DNA of 32,299 bases from a virus. Positions within the stretch are counted from its first letter, which is position 1; each line of letters starts with the position of its first letter. The stretch lies in the IMG/VR virus record IMGVR_UViG_3300025266_000027, positions 1-32,299 of that record; one strand, given 5' to 3'. Shown piece after piece: positions 14,893-23,623 of the stretch. Both the position numbers and the translations under genes were made by a program. The notes under the pieces are model-generated. The model made no database searches. It saw only the letters and a list, made by a program, of their open reading frames with translations, and was not told the DNA's origin.

Positions 14893-15837
14893 CTATTTAT
14901 GTTTCCAAGTTGTCATTTCATTTTGAACTGCTTTACCAGCTTCTTGGTATTTACCACCAGCCAATAAATTCTTAACCTTACCCATGAATGGTTTATCAAA
15001 TACTCCCTCACCACCAGTGAGTTCCATACCTGTAGGCTTGCCACTCTTGTCTACTACAGTAAGAGGGTTGGATGAATGGCTATAAGCCCCTTTAGTCATA
15101 CCACCTGTTTTGTAGGTATTCATATATGTTTTCCTATCTTCCAAAGGTGTATTCTCATAATCTCGTTCTACGTTAGTTCTAAACATTTCTAAACGGTCTT
15201 TACTTGGAAGACTCACCTTAGTATTGTCAGAGTACGTACTATTGAACTGATTAAAGAAATCGTCTTTAAAATCATCTCCTTGTATTTTTCTCATAAAGGC
15301 TGCCTCTGCTTCGTACTTTGCTTTTATCTTTCTGTAAGCAGGGTCTTGTTCGTATTCCATTTGCTTGTTAGGCTTTATAGTCCCACCTTCTTGGTATCCA
15401 GCAAATTCTTCTTGGTCTTGCATAAAAGAATCAAAACCTTCTTGTTGTTGTTTCTTTTGTTCAATCTTTTTTTCTTCTTTTTGAAACTTATTCTTTTTAA
15501 TAAGACCAACACCAAGTCCAACGAGTGCACCAACACCAGCACCTACAGGGCCTGCTGCAGCTCCCATTTGAGCAAACTGTACTGCTGAACCTGCTACATC
15601 AGCATTATCGTAATCAGGATTAGTATCTAAAGCTGAAATAACAGAGCCAGCTGCACCTAATCCAGCACTTAACTGATTAGCAGTGTTTTCTTTCTTTCCA
15701 GCTTTAGCTGCGTCAGCTGATGCTATTTGTTCTGGGGTAAGACTACCTCCTTCAGTATATTTTTGAGTTACTCCGCCTCCGTAATATAAGTTGTTAGCTA
15801 ATTTCTTCTCTTGCTCAAACGATAAATCTTTTATCAT
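14893..15837 (-). CDS. Virion/ejection protein candidate with glycine-zipper membrane segment (314 aa)
   Basis: No named family is recognised. Residues 91-113 are a Gly/Ala/Val-rich hydrophobic stretch (GAGVGALVGLGVGLI) ending in KKNK, a glycine-zipper-type membrane segment. Residues 114-135 are a Lys/Glu/Gln helix. Short GG motifs recur (YYGGG at 18-22, EGG at 30-31, EGG at 150-152, TGG at 244-246). The C-terminal part has GGMTKGAYSH then ELTGGEGVFDK, resembling the GG...G.SH...E.GGE.V.NK pattern I recall from phage tape-measure and internal proteins. The ATG overlaps the stop of the muzzle-type gene as ATGA, so translation is probably coupled. Neighbours suggest a membrane-active cargo protein acting at DNA ejection; this is inference. 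Confidence 0.7.
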   Translation of the reverse strand: MIKDLSFEQEKKLANNLYYGGGVTQKYTEGGSLTPEQIASADAAKAGKKENTANQLSAGLGAAGSVISALDTNPDYDNADVAGSAVQFAQMGAAAGPVGAGVGALVGLGVGLIKKNKFQKEEKKIEQKKQQQEGFDSFMQDQEEFAGYQEGGTIKPNKQMEYEQDPAYRKIKAKYEAEAAFMRKIQGDDFKDDFFNQFNSTYSDNTKVSLPSKDRLEMFRTNVERDYENTPLEDRKTYMNTYKTGGMTKGAYSHSSNPLTVVDKSGKPTGMELTGGEGVFDKPFMGKVKNLLAGGKYQEAGKAVQNEMTTWKHK

Positions 15838-18800
15838 GTCGTAGTTCTATTATGTATTAAAGTACCAAACAACTCTATTAAACCTGTATTTGTACTTTGT
15901 GTTCTTATAATTAAATATTGCCCTGTTGCTTTTGCAGTACCAGCAGTATTTGTTATTGGTATTATGTGTTTACCGTTTGCTGTTCTACTTAGAGTTGCGT
16001 TACTAGCAAAAGAGGAATTACTAACTGAGTCTGTAAATGTAAAAGTAGTAAATTTTTGTGCATTTTCATTTCCAGATAAATACATGACTAATTTATCAAA
16101 CTTTTTAGAAGAGTATACATTCTCATTACAAACAAAAGTTACATCTAAACTATATGTATTGTTTACTTCGTAATAGCTTATATGACTTGTATTAACGTCT
16201 TCTCTATACACTTTTGACAAGTCTATAGAACTTGTGGCATTGTTTCGTCCTACAGTTAGCAATTCACCTGGCAAATTAAAAGCCATTGCTATTACATCTT
16301 CTTTCTTAGTTATCATTAAATCACGCAACTCACTGTAAACCATGTGCGTAACACTAGCATTATTTGCTGTCGTAATACATATACCAACTTCGTCGAAAAC
16401 TTTATTGTTATACAATGAAATTCCTCCTACTGCATAATCAAGAGGTTTATCCCCTATAGAAGAATTTTTTAAAGCATTAAATATGTTAGAGTTTTGTGTT
16501 GTTAAACCTAAATCTTGAACAACAATACCTTTACCAAATACTAATTTACAAAAAGACGACATATTTGAATCAAACCAATATGCTGATGTATTTGTAATCA
16601 TCATGTTATTAAAATGTTGACTACCATACAATGTATCTATATAATCACTACGTTGTATAATTTGACCAGTTCCTGTTACAATAGTTACAGCTGCTGCATC
16701 TGCATTATCTACAACTACTCTTGGGTTTATAGATAATTTGCTAACACCTTTTGTTTGTAGAGCAAATAATTCGTTTCTTAAATTAAATAAATTAAAGATA
16801 GCACCCTTATTATTATCTAGTTCGTGAATTTCATTAGCATCAAATGTCGAGTAAGCATCAAATAAATCACCCGCTAACTTAATGTTAGAAGCTGCTATTA
16901 AATTTCCGTAATTATTAACATCTTTAAAGTTTGTTGGTTTTGGTAAAAAAGTTTTTGTGCTATTACGACATGAGTATGTTTCGTTAATTAAAAAATTATC
17001 ATGTACAGATGGTGATACATCATCAGTTGAACCAAAGAAAACACCATCTCTTAAATCTATATTTATAGATGATTCTACAGGGAACATAATAGCTGTAGAT
17101 GGGTATGATTTAGAACTACTAAACGTAGTAGAGCCTGTTTTAAATTTTTGCAATGAATACATGTTAACGTAAGTATCCCCTCCAAATATTTTATCTCTAT
17201 TAGACGTGCTTGGACTAAAGTTGACGTGACCTGTAGATATGTATTGATTATTTTCGTAGTTAGATGTTAAGCTACCTCCATACTGAGAGGCTTCTACGTT
17301 TCTTCTTATTTGCGTGTACAATTTAGATGCAAAACATTTTTGTGCTGAATCTTGGTCACCAGATTTTAAATTTAACATAAAAGGCGAATACGTAGAATCA
17401 TTTGAATCTGAAGCTATATCAAAATTTGCATGCCTAATTTTATCATTTTGTGAATCACCTAAAGATATAAAAATACTGTCTACACCAAACATAGTTGTAT
17501 CTCCTGTGTTCGATTCTTCTCCTGATTCATATTTTTCAGTAGTAAGAGCTGTAGGCATGTGTCGAAACACTTTATCGTCTGATTGAAATCTTGTCCTATT
17601 AGTAAAGCTTTGATTAACACGACCAGTGCCATTATCGTCATGACCCATTCTTGATTTATTTATAGTCTCTCCTGGAGCTACGTTTGAACCATATTGAATA
17701 GTATTAAAACCTTCTGCCTCAGTTGCTTGATTTATAGCAACAGCACTACATTCGTAACTTGAATAAATTGTTTTATTTGAAAATTGGTACGATTTAAGTG
17801 CCGCGTTAGATTTAGGGTCAAATCTACCTGCTAAAATTCTACTTCTATATGTTAATGTAGTACCAGTAGTAGCAATATTTATTTTGTTTTTTAAATGATG
17901 AAAATCATCATCTGTAACTTCATCGTTGTGAGTAATATTATCACTATTCGTAACTTGAGCTCCAGCATCTAATCTTCCAACTACCTTGAGTGTATCTGTA
18001 GATTTAGATGAATATTGTAATTTTCCTAACGTGGATTCTGGTGTGTCAAATAAAAAGTCTGTATGAGACAAGGTCTCAAAACCCTGTAAGGGTGTGTATA
18101 TGTTTCCATAGTGTGTACCGTTTTTATGTCTTAATGATTCATTACCCTCTACATTTGCATGTATAATAATTTGATTTAAAACACCAGAAGCTAAAACTGA
18201 TTTATCACTTTCTGTTCTATCTACACGTACTATTGAATAGCCCCCAATTTTATCTAAAATTGATTGTGCAAGTTTAACTTCAAAATTAGGAAATAAAGCA
18301 AAACCATTTACATCATCAGTTAATGTATCAAATGTTAGCGTAGTATTACTTCCTTGAGATAATGTGTTTTGATTTAAAGTAACAGTAGTACTGCTTATTG
18401 ATATTACTGAAGTATTTTTTGGTATACCTGTACCTGTCACAACATCGTTTACGTTAATAGCAGAAACTCCTGCACTTCTAACAAATGTGTTTGCACCACT
18501 ACTAAAAACACAACCACTTAAAGGCGTAGGTATATTACCTGCGTGTTTAAAAGTCGTAACACCATCATCACTTGTAGTCCTTCTGTTACCGCTAGCGTCT
18601 ATGCTTAAATAATCCATAGTACCATCAGGCATACGAATATCGCCTATTGGTTTTACAAAAGTAGGATTTCCTTGAGTATCATAAAATAAAATACCAAATC
18701 TATATATTTCACCCCTTTGATAGCCAGTAAATTTTGATGTAAATAAAGGGTCTTTGTAGTTTTCAAAACTACCATTATCGTTTTTTGTTATATACCCATA

Positions 18801-20576
18801 ATGAGGCACTTGCCCGAGCATTGTTTCAGCTTTATTGCTGCTATTACCAACGCCATCGTTTTCAAAATATTTTACTTGTGTTAAATTAAATCGTTTAGTA
18901 TCAAATGTTACTCTTACACCAGTTGCTGCAGTGTCAAAATCATCTGTTTGAGCTCCTGGAACTCTAGTAGAATACGTACGTTTTAACCAATTATATCGCA
19001 AGTCATTATAAAAGTTTACATAATGTATTTGTGGGTTTTCTTTTACGCTGTAAGTTGTAGAAACTCCGTTACTATTAATAAGAGCAGTTGTATACTTATA
19101 TGACTTTACTCTAAAATCTGCATCTACTGACTGTGCATTGTTTGTTAAATTTGCTGCAAACAATCTATTATCTTTAATAGCCAAATCACCACAAGTATCC
19201 CAACTAACATGACTTTTTAAAAGCTCATTAATTGATATAGTTGTTGTTGTTTCATTTCCATTATGTACATATTGAAAAGAATCAGAAACAATTGCACCTT
19301 CTGATATTATATTTGCTTCTATTGCACCTTCAGAAGATAAATATCTTATGTTTATTATTTGTATAGTACCATACGATTTATCTATATCTGATATTTCTAC
19401 ATGAACAGAGTTTGATGACTGTAAACTTAATGGTCCTCCTTTAGATAAATGATATTCTGAGTTTTGGGACGTTTGTAAAACTTGCACAGGGTTCGTAATA
19501 TTTGAAACCCTTGAACTTTTACCATCAGTTGTAATAAGTCTGTACGCGTAAGAATGAGAGCCGCACAAAACACTACCCCCTGGTGAAATGCTTTTTACAA
19601 CTGGACTTGCTAGATTAGATTTTTTAGATAAATTTAATTGGTCGCTAGTTAAGGTTGAATAATATTCTGGAGCTTCTTTTAAATTTAGTGTACGTAAAGG
19701 CTGTATACCGTCAGTCCAATAAATTCTATGAAAATATTCGTTTTCTTCTGAAACTTCAACTCTTAAAGAAGTTTTAGCCGTCAAACCTAAATCGGTTCTC
19801 AAAATCATCTTTGTTACAGAAGAAGAAAAATCAGACTGCGGAGTTAGTGTAAATATAGTATCTTGAACATTACTACCTATACCTCTAGTTATAAATGCAA
19901 CATAATTAGAAAATTCTGCTTGCCCAACAACTTCATATTTATTTTGTGATAAAGTTGCTAAAGTACCACCGTATACTTTATACGCATAGCCTTCACTTCC
20001 ATTAGAAGGGTTTCCTGTCTGAACCCATGGTGTTATCACCAAAGTCATTGCTTCGGTTGTTTTATTACTATATCTAATCTTATAAACTCCAGTAGAAGTT
20101 ATAGGGTCTGCTGATAAATTTAATTTTGCAGAAATTGCAGGAGTAGATATTGCTGTTATTAAAGCAGCAGACATTAAAAGATTAGAATTTATTAAAACAC
20201 CATTTGTATATTCGCCTAAAATTAAAGCTGCTTGACTCAGTAAGCTATAACCATTTTTAAATTCTACAACTTCATTAAAACCATTATCTCCCGTTATAGT
20301 AAGTTTCCAACCGTGTAGTTCAGGCGTGGTTAAGTTTGTGATATTTGTAGACGCTAAAGCTAAAGCATCAGAAAATGTAATAGTTTTTTCTGTATCTTCA
20401 AATGTTGTAAATAAAGTATTTCCTTTTGCATTTTTTAATACAAAGCTATTATCTTCTTTAGTTACAAGCCTAGCGTTTATAGCTGATTTGTATGTGTCTG
20501 CTGGTAACGCATTTGCATCTATATCTGACATCATCCCCTTAGAGAACGAATTAGGTTTCTTAGTAGGTTGTGCCAT
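15834..20576 (-). CDS. Muzzle/tail-stabilization-type protein (1580 aa)
   Basis: The N-terminus (NSFSKGMMSDIDANALPAD ... INARL ... LKNAKGN) matches the start of the large 'stabilization' or muzzle proteins of crAss-like phages, which share an F-x-KG-x-x-x-D opening and an N-x-x-GN turn. The length of 1580 aa also fits. The protein is rich in Ser, Thr, Asn and Asp, predicted mainly beta, with no signal peptide or membrane segment. It would sit at the bottom of the short tail, plugging or stabilising it and contacting receptor-binding proteins. Residues about 690-750 look like an inserted small beta module listed separately. It begins 2 bases after the ring-protein gene stops and its stop overlaps the next start. 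By eye the gene is more A/T-rich than its neighbours. Family call is good; exact tail position is inferred. Confidence 0.8.
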   Translation of the reverse strand: MAQPTKKPNSFSKGMMSDIDANALPADTYKSAINARLVTKEDNSFVLKNAKGNTLFTTFEDTEKTITFSDALALASTNITNLTTPELHGWKLTITGDNGFNEVVEFKNGYSLLSQAALILGEYTNGVLINSNLLMSAALITAISTPAISAKLNLSADPITSTGVYKIRYSNKTTEAMTLVITPWVQTGNPSNGSEGYAYKVYGGTLATLSQNKYEVVGQAEFSNYVAFITRGIGSNVQDTIFTLTPQSDFSSSVTKMILRTDLGLTAKTSLRVEVSEENEYFHRIYWTDGIQPLRTLNLKEAPEYYSTLTSDQLNLSKKSNLASPVVKSISPGGSVLCGSHSYAYRLITTDGKSSRVSNITNPVQVLQTSQNSEYHLSKGGPLSLQSSNSVHVEISDIDKSYGTIQIINIRYLSSEGAIEANIISEGAIVSDSFQYVHNGNETTTTISINELLKSHVSWDTCGDLAIKDNRLFAANLTNNAQSVDADFRVKSYKYTTALINSNGVSTTYSVKENPQIHYVNFYNDLRYNWLKRTYSTRVPGAQTDDFDTAATGVRVTFDTKRFNLTQVKYFENDGVGNSSNKAETMLGQVPHYGYITKNDNGSFENYKDPLFTSKFTGYQRGEIYRFGILFYDTQGNPTFVKPIGDIRMPDGTMDYLSIDASGNRRTTSDDGVTTFKHAGNIPTPLSGCVFSSGANTFVRSAGVSAINVNDVVTGTGIPKNTSVISISSTTVTLNQNTLSQGSNTTLTFDTLTDDVNGFALFPNFEVKLAQSILDKIGGYSIVRVDRTESDKSVLASGVLNQIIIHANVEGNESLRHKNGTHYGNIYTPLQGFETLSHTDFLFDTPESTLGKLQYSSKSTDTLKVVGRLDAGAQVTNSDNITHNDEVTDDDFHHLKNKINIATTGTTLTYRSRILAGRFDPKSNAALKSYQFSNKTIYSSYECSAVAINQATEAEGFNTIQYGSNVAPGETINKSRMGHDDNGTGRVNQSFTNRTRFQSDDKVFRHMPTALTTEKYESGEESNTGDTTMFGVDSIFISLGDSQNDKIRHANFDIASDSNDSTYSPFMLNLKSGDQDSAQKCFASKLYTQIRRNVEASQYGGSLTSNYENNQYISTGHVNFSPSTSNRDKIFGGDTYVNMYSLQKFKTGSTTFSSSKSYPSTAIMFPVESSINIDLRDGVFFGSTDDVSPSVHDNFLINETYSCRNSTKTFLPKPTNFKDVNNYGNLIAASNIKLAGDLFDAYSTFDANEIHELDNNKGAIFNLFNLRNELFALQTKGVSKLSINPRVVVDNADAAAVTIVTGTGQIIQRSDYIDTLYGSQHFNNMMITNTSAYWFDSNMSSFCKLVFGKGIVVQDLGLTTQNSNIFNALKNSSIGDKPLDYAVGGISLYNNKVFDEVGICITTANNASVTHMVYSELRDLMITKKEDVIAMAFNLPGELLTVGRNNATSSIDLSKVYREDVNTSHISYYEVNNTYSLDVTFVCNENVYSSKKFDKLVMYLSGNENAQKFTTFTFTDSVSNSSFASNATLSRTANGKHIIPITNTAGTAKATGQYLIIRTQSTNTGLIELFGTLIHNRTTT
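18327..18509 (-). other. GTGIP-type beta module inserted in the muzzle-type protein (residues ~690-750)
   Basis: The segment reads NTFVRSAG, then VVTGTGIPKNTSVISI (residues 712-727), then TTVTLNQNT and TLTF. This matches a short repeat module often seen in marine phage structural proteins, with the pattern V-x-G-x-GIP-x-x-T-x-V-x-x-I...T-x-VTL-S. It is flanked by sequence of different character, consistent with a domain insertion into a surface loop. Confidence 0.6.
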
Positions 20577-20578
20577 TG

Positions 20579-21190
20579 TTAAAACAATTTGTTTTCATTA
20601 CTATTAGGCTTAAGAGTGTTCCAGTATTTACTGATATTTCTCCACTGCTGTTTAGTAGGCATATTATCTCTACCTCTAGCTTGAGCACACTGAAAAGACC
20701 ACTCTTGCTTTAAATCTTGATAAACATATCTAGGAAGTTTTTGATTGTAATATTCTCTTCCTTTGTATTTATACATAATGTAAGAAGCAATAGCATCTTC
20801 ATGAGCTGACGATATAGTAGGGTATCCTTCTTCGTCAGTTGATATAGCATCGTAATGAAGCTTTATAGTTGTTCCGTCTGCTACATCTATATTTAAAAAA
20901 CCCCCTGATACATACATATCTACACCCTGGTCATAAGAAGAACCCGATATATCTAAAGGGTTCTTGAGTTCTATCATATTAAGAAAGTCAGAAGGAAGTA
21001 AAACTTTCTTGCTTGTAACTACAAGTGAAACAACTTTTTTATCAAAAGTAGTGTAAGAGCCAATCTTTTTTTCTGCCTCAAAAGCCCACTCTACAAAGTT
21101 ATGAAATTCTCTTGCAGCATCTTGTATACCTAAATTACGTATAACTGCTGCTACAACTTGTTTAACACTTATTCTAGGATTTCCTTTCAT
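20579..21190 (-). CDS. Connector/ring protein or tail-tubular-A-like adaptor (203 aa)
   Basis: The opening helix-rich part (SVKQVVAAVIRNLGIQD ... FVEWAFEAEKKIG) is followed by a beta-rich middle (VLLPSDFLNMIEL) and the segment KLHYDAISTDEEGYPTI, then AHEDAIASYIMYKYKG. This architecture and the Y-D/E-x-x-x-x-DEEGYP...A-I-x-x-Y pattern are typical of the neck/tail adaptor proteins of podovirus-type and crAss-like phages. It would form part of the ring stack between portal and muzzle. The C-terminus ends in a basic, Gln/Trp-rich helix. Its ATG overlaps the previous stop as ATGA; the muzzle-type gene begins 2 bases beyond its own stop. Role is inferred from pattern and position. Confidence 0.68.
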   Translation of the reverse strand: MKGNPRISVKQVVAAVIRNLGIQDAAREFHNFVEWAFEAEKKIGSYTTFDKKVVSLVVTSKKVLLPSDFLNMIELKNPLDISGSSYDQGVDMYVSGGFLNIDVADGTTIKLHYDAISTDEEGYPTISSAHEDAIASYIMYKYKGREYYNQKLPRYVYQDLKQEWSFQCAQARGRDNMPTKQQWRNISKYWNTLKPNSNENKLF

Positions 21191-21633
21191 GTTTGTTGTT
21201 TTATTATCTCCTTAAATCTCCTCAAGGGCAATACTTTATATTGATTATACTTGTAAGGTCTATCCCACATAACTTTTACATACTCATCATCAAGTATAGG
21301 AACTTTATATAAAACAGTCTTATTTTCTCTTTTACTTGCCTCAACATCTAATCTTACATGAAAAGGTCTTTTGTGAGGTAATTTCTTTGTATAAATAGAA
21401 CCCAGCTTTACAGGCAGTTTAAAGACCTCTTGCTGTTTTGCTACTATATCTATTGTATTATCTAAGAAAGACTCCATAATAGAGTAATACTCAGCATAAG
21501 ACATAGCTCTATCACTTCTCTCCCCCTTAACTCTTAGACTACTCTTTATAGAGTTGTATATATCTTTAATAGATACATATTTGTCTTTGTATTTCTTGTA
21601 AGTATTATTACTTGCCTTTTGCCGCGTTTTCAT
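21187..21633 (-). CDS. Small conserved connector-region protein of unknown function (148 aa)
   Basis: The preferred start is ATG at 21633; a TTG lies just upstream at 21636. The protein is basic and mixed alpha/beta: an N-terminal Lys/Tyr-rich part, a helix around SYAEYYSIMESFLDN, then KLPVKLGSIYTKKLP, a DVEASKRENK segment and a terminal YKVLPLRRFKEIIK. The 'lPvkLGsi' plus late 'y.v.P.R.fk..i' signature resembles a protein found beside ring proteins in crAss-like phages, where the gut homologues are longer. No function is known to me. It overlaps the upstream ring-protein gene by 26 bases and the downstream one by 4, so the three are probably translated as a coupled set. Confidence 0.65.
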   Translation of the reverse strand: MKTRQKASNNTYKKYKDKYVSIKDIYNSIKSSLRVKGERSDRAMSYAEYYSIMESFLDNTIDIVAKQQEVFKLPVKLGSIYTKKLPHKRPFHVRLDVEASKRENKTVLYKVPILDDEYVKVMWDRPYKYNQYKVLPLRRFKEIIKQQT

Positions 21634-22249
21634 CAACTTGGTTGTTTGGTCCTTTCGACGGTACGCTCATAATGATGCTAAATTCTTGTTTCAATACTTC
21701 CTTAACTAATACAGCTATTAACTCTTCTGGTATAGGGTATTGAGTTGTATCATCATTTACATAAGAACTAACCTCTGTTGGGTTAGAAAATATACCATTA
21801 ACCTCTACAGAACCTCCAGAAACTATTGTGTCTCCTTCCCAAACGTAAAGCTTTCTATCGGATAATGTTGCTATCTTACTTCCTGCACTTAATATAAATC
21901 TTGAGTTATTCACGAACATCCTGTCGTGGTGTTGTATTATAGGTAGTGATGAGTAGTTTGAATCAATAGCTGAATCATCTTTATATGCTACACTTCTAAT
22001 ACCTCTATTGTCATTAAACCCTATTACATGTTTTATTGTAACTCCAGAAGAGGAGGGACTTATAATATCCATTTGAAAACACACATTAGAAGCTTTCTTT
22101 CCATTATCAGTGTATTGCATTAATAAATTAGCTCTATGGTAATGCACCATAAACTTAATCTGTCGATTGGATATATCAGAATCATCAGAAGCAACGCCTC
22201 CAGAGACTAAGTTTTTTATGTTATATGTTATCTCATTTAATGTAGCCAT
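21608..22249 (-). CDS. Connector ring protein, crAss-like (213 aa)
   Basis: The N-terminal part (ITYNIKNLVSGGVASDDSDI, then SNRQIKFMVHYHRANLL) matches the opening of a ring/adaptor protein family I recall from crAss-like phages, with the NL-x-x-GG-x-x-SDD-x-x-[IL]-S-x-RQ pattern. The middle is beta-rich (HDRMFVNNSRFIL, RKLYVWEGDTIV) and the C-terminal helix carries IPEELIAVLVKEVLKQEF before a polar tail. It is likely to be one of the rings stacked under the portal. It is the first gene after the 78-base gap with the stem-loop at 22265-22303, so its expression could depend on that element. The start leader is A/T-rich. Confidence 0.7.
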   Translation of the reverse strand: MATLNEITYNIKNLVSGGVASDDSDISNRQIKFMVHYHRANLLMQYTDNGKKASNVCFQMDIISPSSSGVTIKHVIGFNDNRGIRSVAYKDDSAIDSNYSSLPIIQHHDRMFVNNSRFILSAGSKIATLSDRKLYVWEGDTIVSGGSVEVNGIFSNPTEVSSYVNDDTTQYPIPEELIAVLVKEVLKQEFSIIMSVPSKGPNNQVDENAAKGK

Positions 22250-22264
22250 AATATCTTTTTAATA

Positions 22265-22303
22265 AGAAAGGGCAAAGTAAGGAAACCCTACTCTACCCTT
22301 TCT
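22265..22303 (-). promoter_or_regulatory. Stem-loop in the 78-base gap between connector genes
   Basis: On the minus strand AGAAAGGG (22303-22296) pairs perfectly with CCCTTTCT (22272-22265) across a 23-base loop. It lies between the stop at 22328 and the start at 22249. What follows is TATTAAAAAG rather than a U run, so it does not look like a normal intrinsic terminator. An mRNA-processing, stability or protein-binding site is possible. Confidence 0.5.
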
Positions 22304-22327
22304 AGAAGCAGGGAGCAAAAAGCATCT

Positions 22328-22924
22328 TTAAACTCGTCGTTCAGTTATTTCTGCCTGAATCATTTGGTATCTTGGGTCTCCCAACGTTGCAAGTACCTTA
22401 CGAGCTGCAATCTGACACACCTCTTCGTGTGTAGTTGCGTTTAATTTTAAAATATCAGTAGTGTATTGTAAATAAGTTACCACAACTACTGTGCTTGCAG
22501 TAAAACCAATAGAATGTATATTTCCACCTTTAAAATACAATACTGGATTAGATGCATCAGCTTTATTAAATGGGTCGTTCAGATAAGCTGAAATGTCGCT
22601 TATTTGTATAACTTTAACATTTACATTAGGTGTGGTTTTAATATAAGCAGATAAAAATCTACCATACTCTAAACCTGTTACAGCACCATCCATTGTGTTA
22701 ATAACGACAGTCGTGCCATCTATAAAATTTTGGTCTTTACTTATAACTAAATTTTGTAGTTTATCACGACTATCTTGTGTAGTCTCAAACGCCATATAAT
22801 ATTGTTGAATAAATTCATCTACACCCATTTTGATGAATTCTTGTAACTCAGCATCACTAAAGTATGCAGTTGTTTCACTTTCAATAATATTCCGAATACG
22901 TGATACAGCGTTATCTACAGTCAT
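22328..22924 (-). CDS. Head-tail connector / ring protein (198 aa)
   Basis: The N-terminus (AVSRIRNIIESE, then YFSDAELQEFIKMGVDEFIQQYY) is a helical bundle of the kind seen in phage head-completion/adaptor proteins that bind under the portal. A beta-rich centre (VVINTMDG, GRFLSAYIKT, PVLYFKGGNIHSIGF) precedes a terminal helix HEEVCQIAARKVLATLGDPRYQ, which also fits crAss-like ring proteins. It sits 4 bases after the stop of the 223-aa gene and is followed by the stem-loop gap. There is no signal or membrane segment. The assignment rests on helix pattern, size and position. Confidence 0.65.
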   Translation of the reverse strand: MTVDNAVSRIRNIIESETTAYFSDAELQEFIKMGVDEFIQQYYMAFETTQDSRDKLQNLVISKDQNFIDGTTVVINTMDGAVTGLEYGRFLSAYIKTTPNVNVKVIQISDISAYLNDPFNKADASNPVLYFKGGNIHSIGFTASTVVVVTYLQYTTDILKLNATTHEEVCQIAARKVLATLGDPRYQMIQAEITERRV

Positions 22925-22928
22925 TTAA

Positions 22929-23600
22929 TTATTTCTTTGCAAGTTTCTTTTTAGGCTTTTCTTCACCTCTTATTTCATGCTTCAAGATAGCTAAAATATC
23001 TTTGTTATCTTTTAACCAAACTAGCACTTGTTCTTCGTTAGTTCCTATAGCTTCTTTACCATAGTAGAAGGTCTCGTTCTTATAGTTTAACTTTTTAGCC
23101 TTCAACGCTTCTATAATAAACACTCTAAGTTCTTTTTCTGGGTCAAAATGAACCTCCATAAACTTAGCGTGGTTACTTTGAGCCACATTAATTGCTTTAG
23201 CTCTTAACACATCTGAGCTAGCATTAAGGTTAAAACGACTTAATATTGCAAATACTTTTACATCAGCATCTGACATTTTAGCTGCTTCAATAATAGCTTG
23301 AGCAGAGGTTAATGTTTCTTTAGTATCAGCTTCTTCTTTTTCTTGTATGTCAATACGACTCCAAGCAGCTAATATAGACGGATGGTTTTTTAACCAGTCA
23401 TCTGTTATTACATCTCCTTCTATAGAGGTATTTAAGATGAATGAAGCACGACTTGTAACAAACTGTTGTTCTAGTCCGTTTATATCTTTTAACTCGTGCA
23501 ATCTTCCTGTTTTGTCTTTGTATGCACTTCCAAAATTAAAGTTAGTAATCTTAGAGTGCTTCTTGTTTTTGTAATGAATAAGGTTTTTTGTAATCTCCAT
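22929..23600 (-). CDS. Hypothetical structural-region protein (223 aa)
   Basis: No function is recognised. The first 80 residues are mixed; 80-135 are helical and charged (RIDIQEKEEADTKETL, then AKMSDADVKVFAILSRF); the C-terminal part around residues 163-198 has IEALKAKKLNYKN, FYYGKEAIG and VLVWLKDN. The last pattern (helix, short Y/W hairpin with 'G..iG', helix 'yLk.n') recurs in many phage proteins and superficially recalls the RecA C-terminal tail. The protein ends in a Lys-rich tail (KPKKKLAKK). It is the first gene after the strong terminator at 23624-23651 with only 23 bases between, so it is reached by read-through or a promoter not seen. Position suggests a minor virion or assembly protein. 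Confidence 0.65.
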   Translation of the reverse strand: MEITKNLIHYKNKKHSKITNFNFGSAYKDKTGRLHELKDINGLEQQFVTSRASFILNTSIEGDVITDDWLKNHPSILAAWSRIDIQEKEEADTKETLTSAQAIIEAAKMSDADVKVFAILSRFNLNASSDVLRAKAINVAQSNHAKFMEVHFDPEKELRVFIIEALKAKKLNYKNETFYYGKEAIGTNEEQVLVWLKDNKDILAILKHEIRGEEKPKKKLAKK

Positions 23601-23623
23601 GCTTGCTTTTTTTATTGTTAGTT

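Noticed and set aside
15280-15588. A 102-codon plus-strand open frame rich in Phe/Leu/Cys
   Set aside because: Antisense to the Lys/Glu/Gln helix of the 314-aa protein; the hydrophobic look is the shadow of AAG/GAA codons, not a membrane protein.
22929-23600. A RecA-like recombination function for the 223-aa protein
   Set aside because: Only a short C-terminal hairpin-helix pattern is similar; no Walker motifs or RecA core are present, and the gene sits among structural genes.
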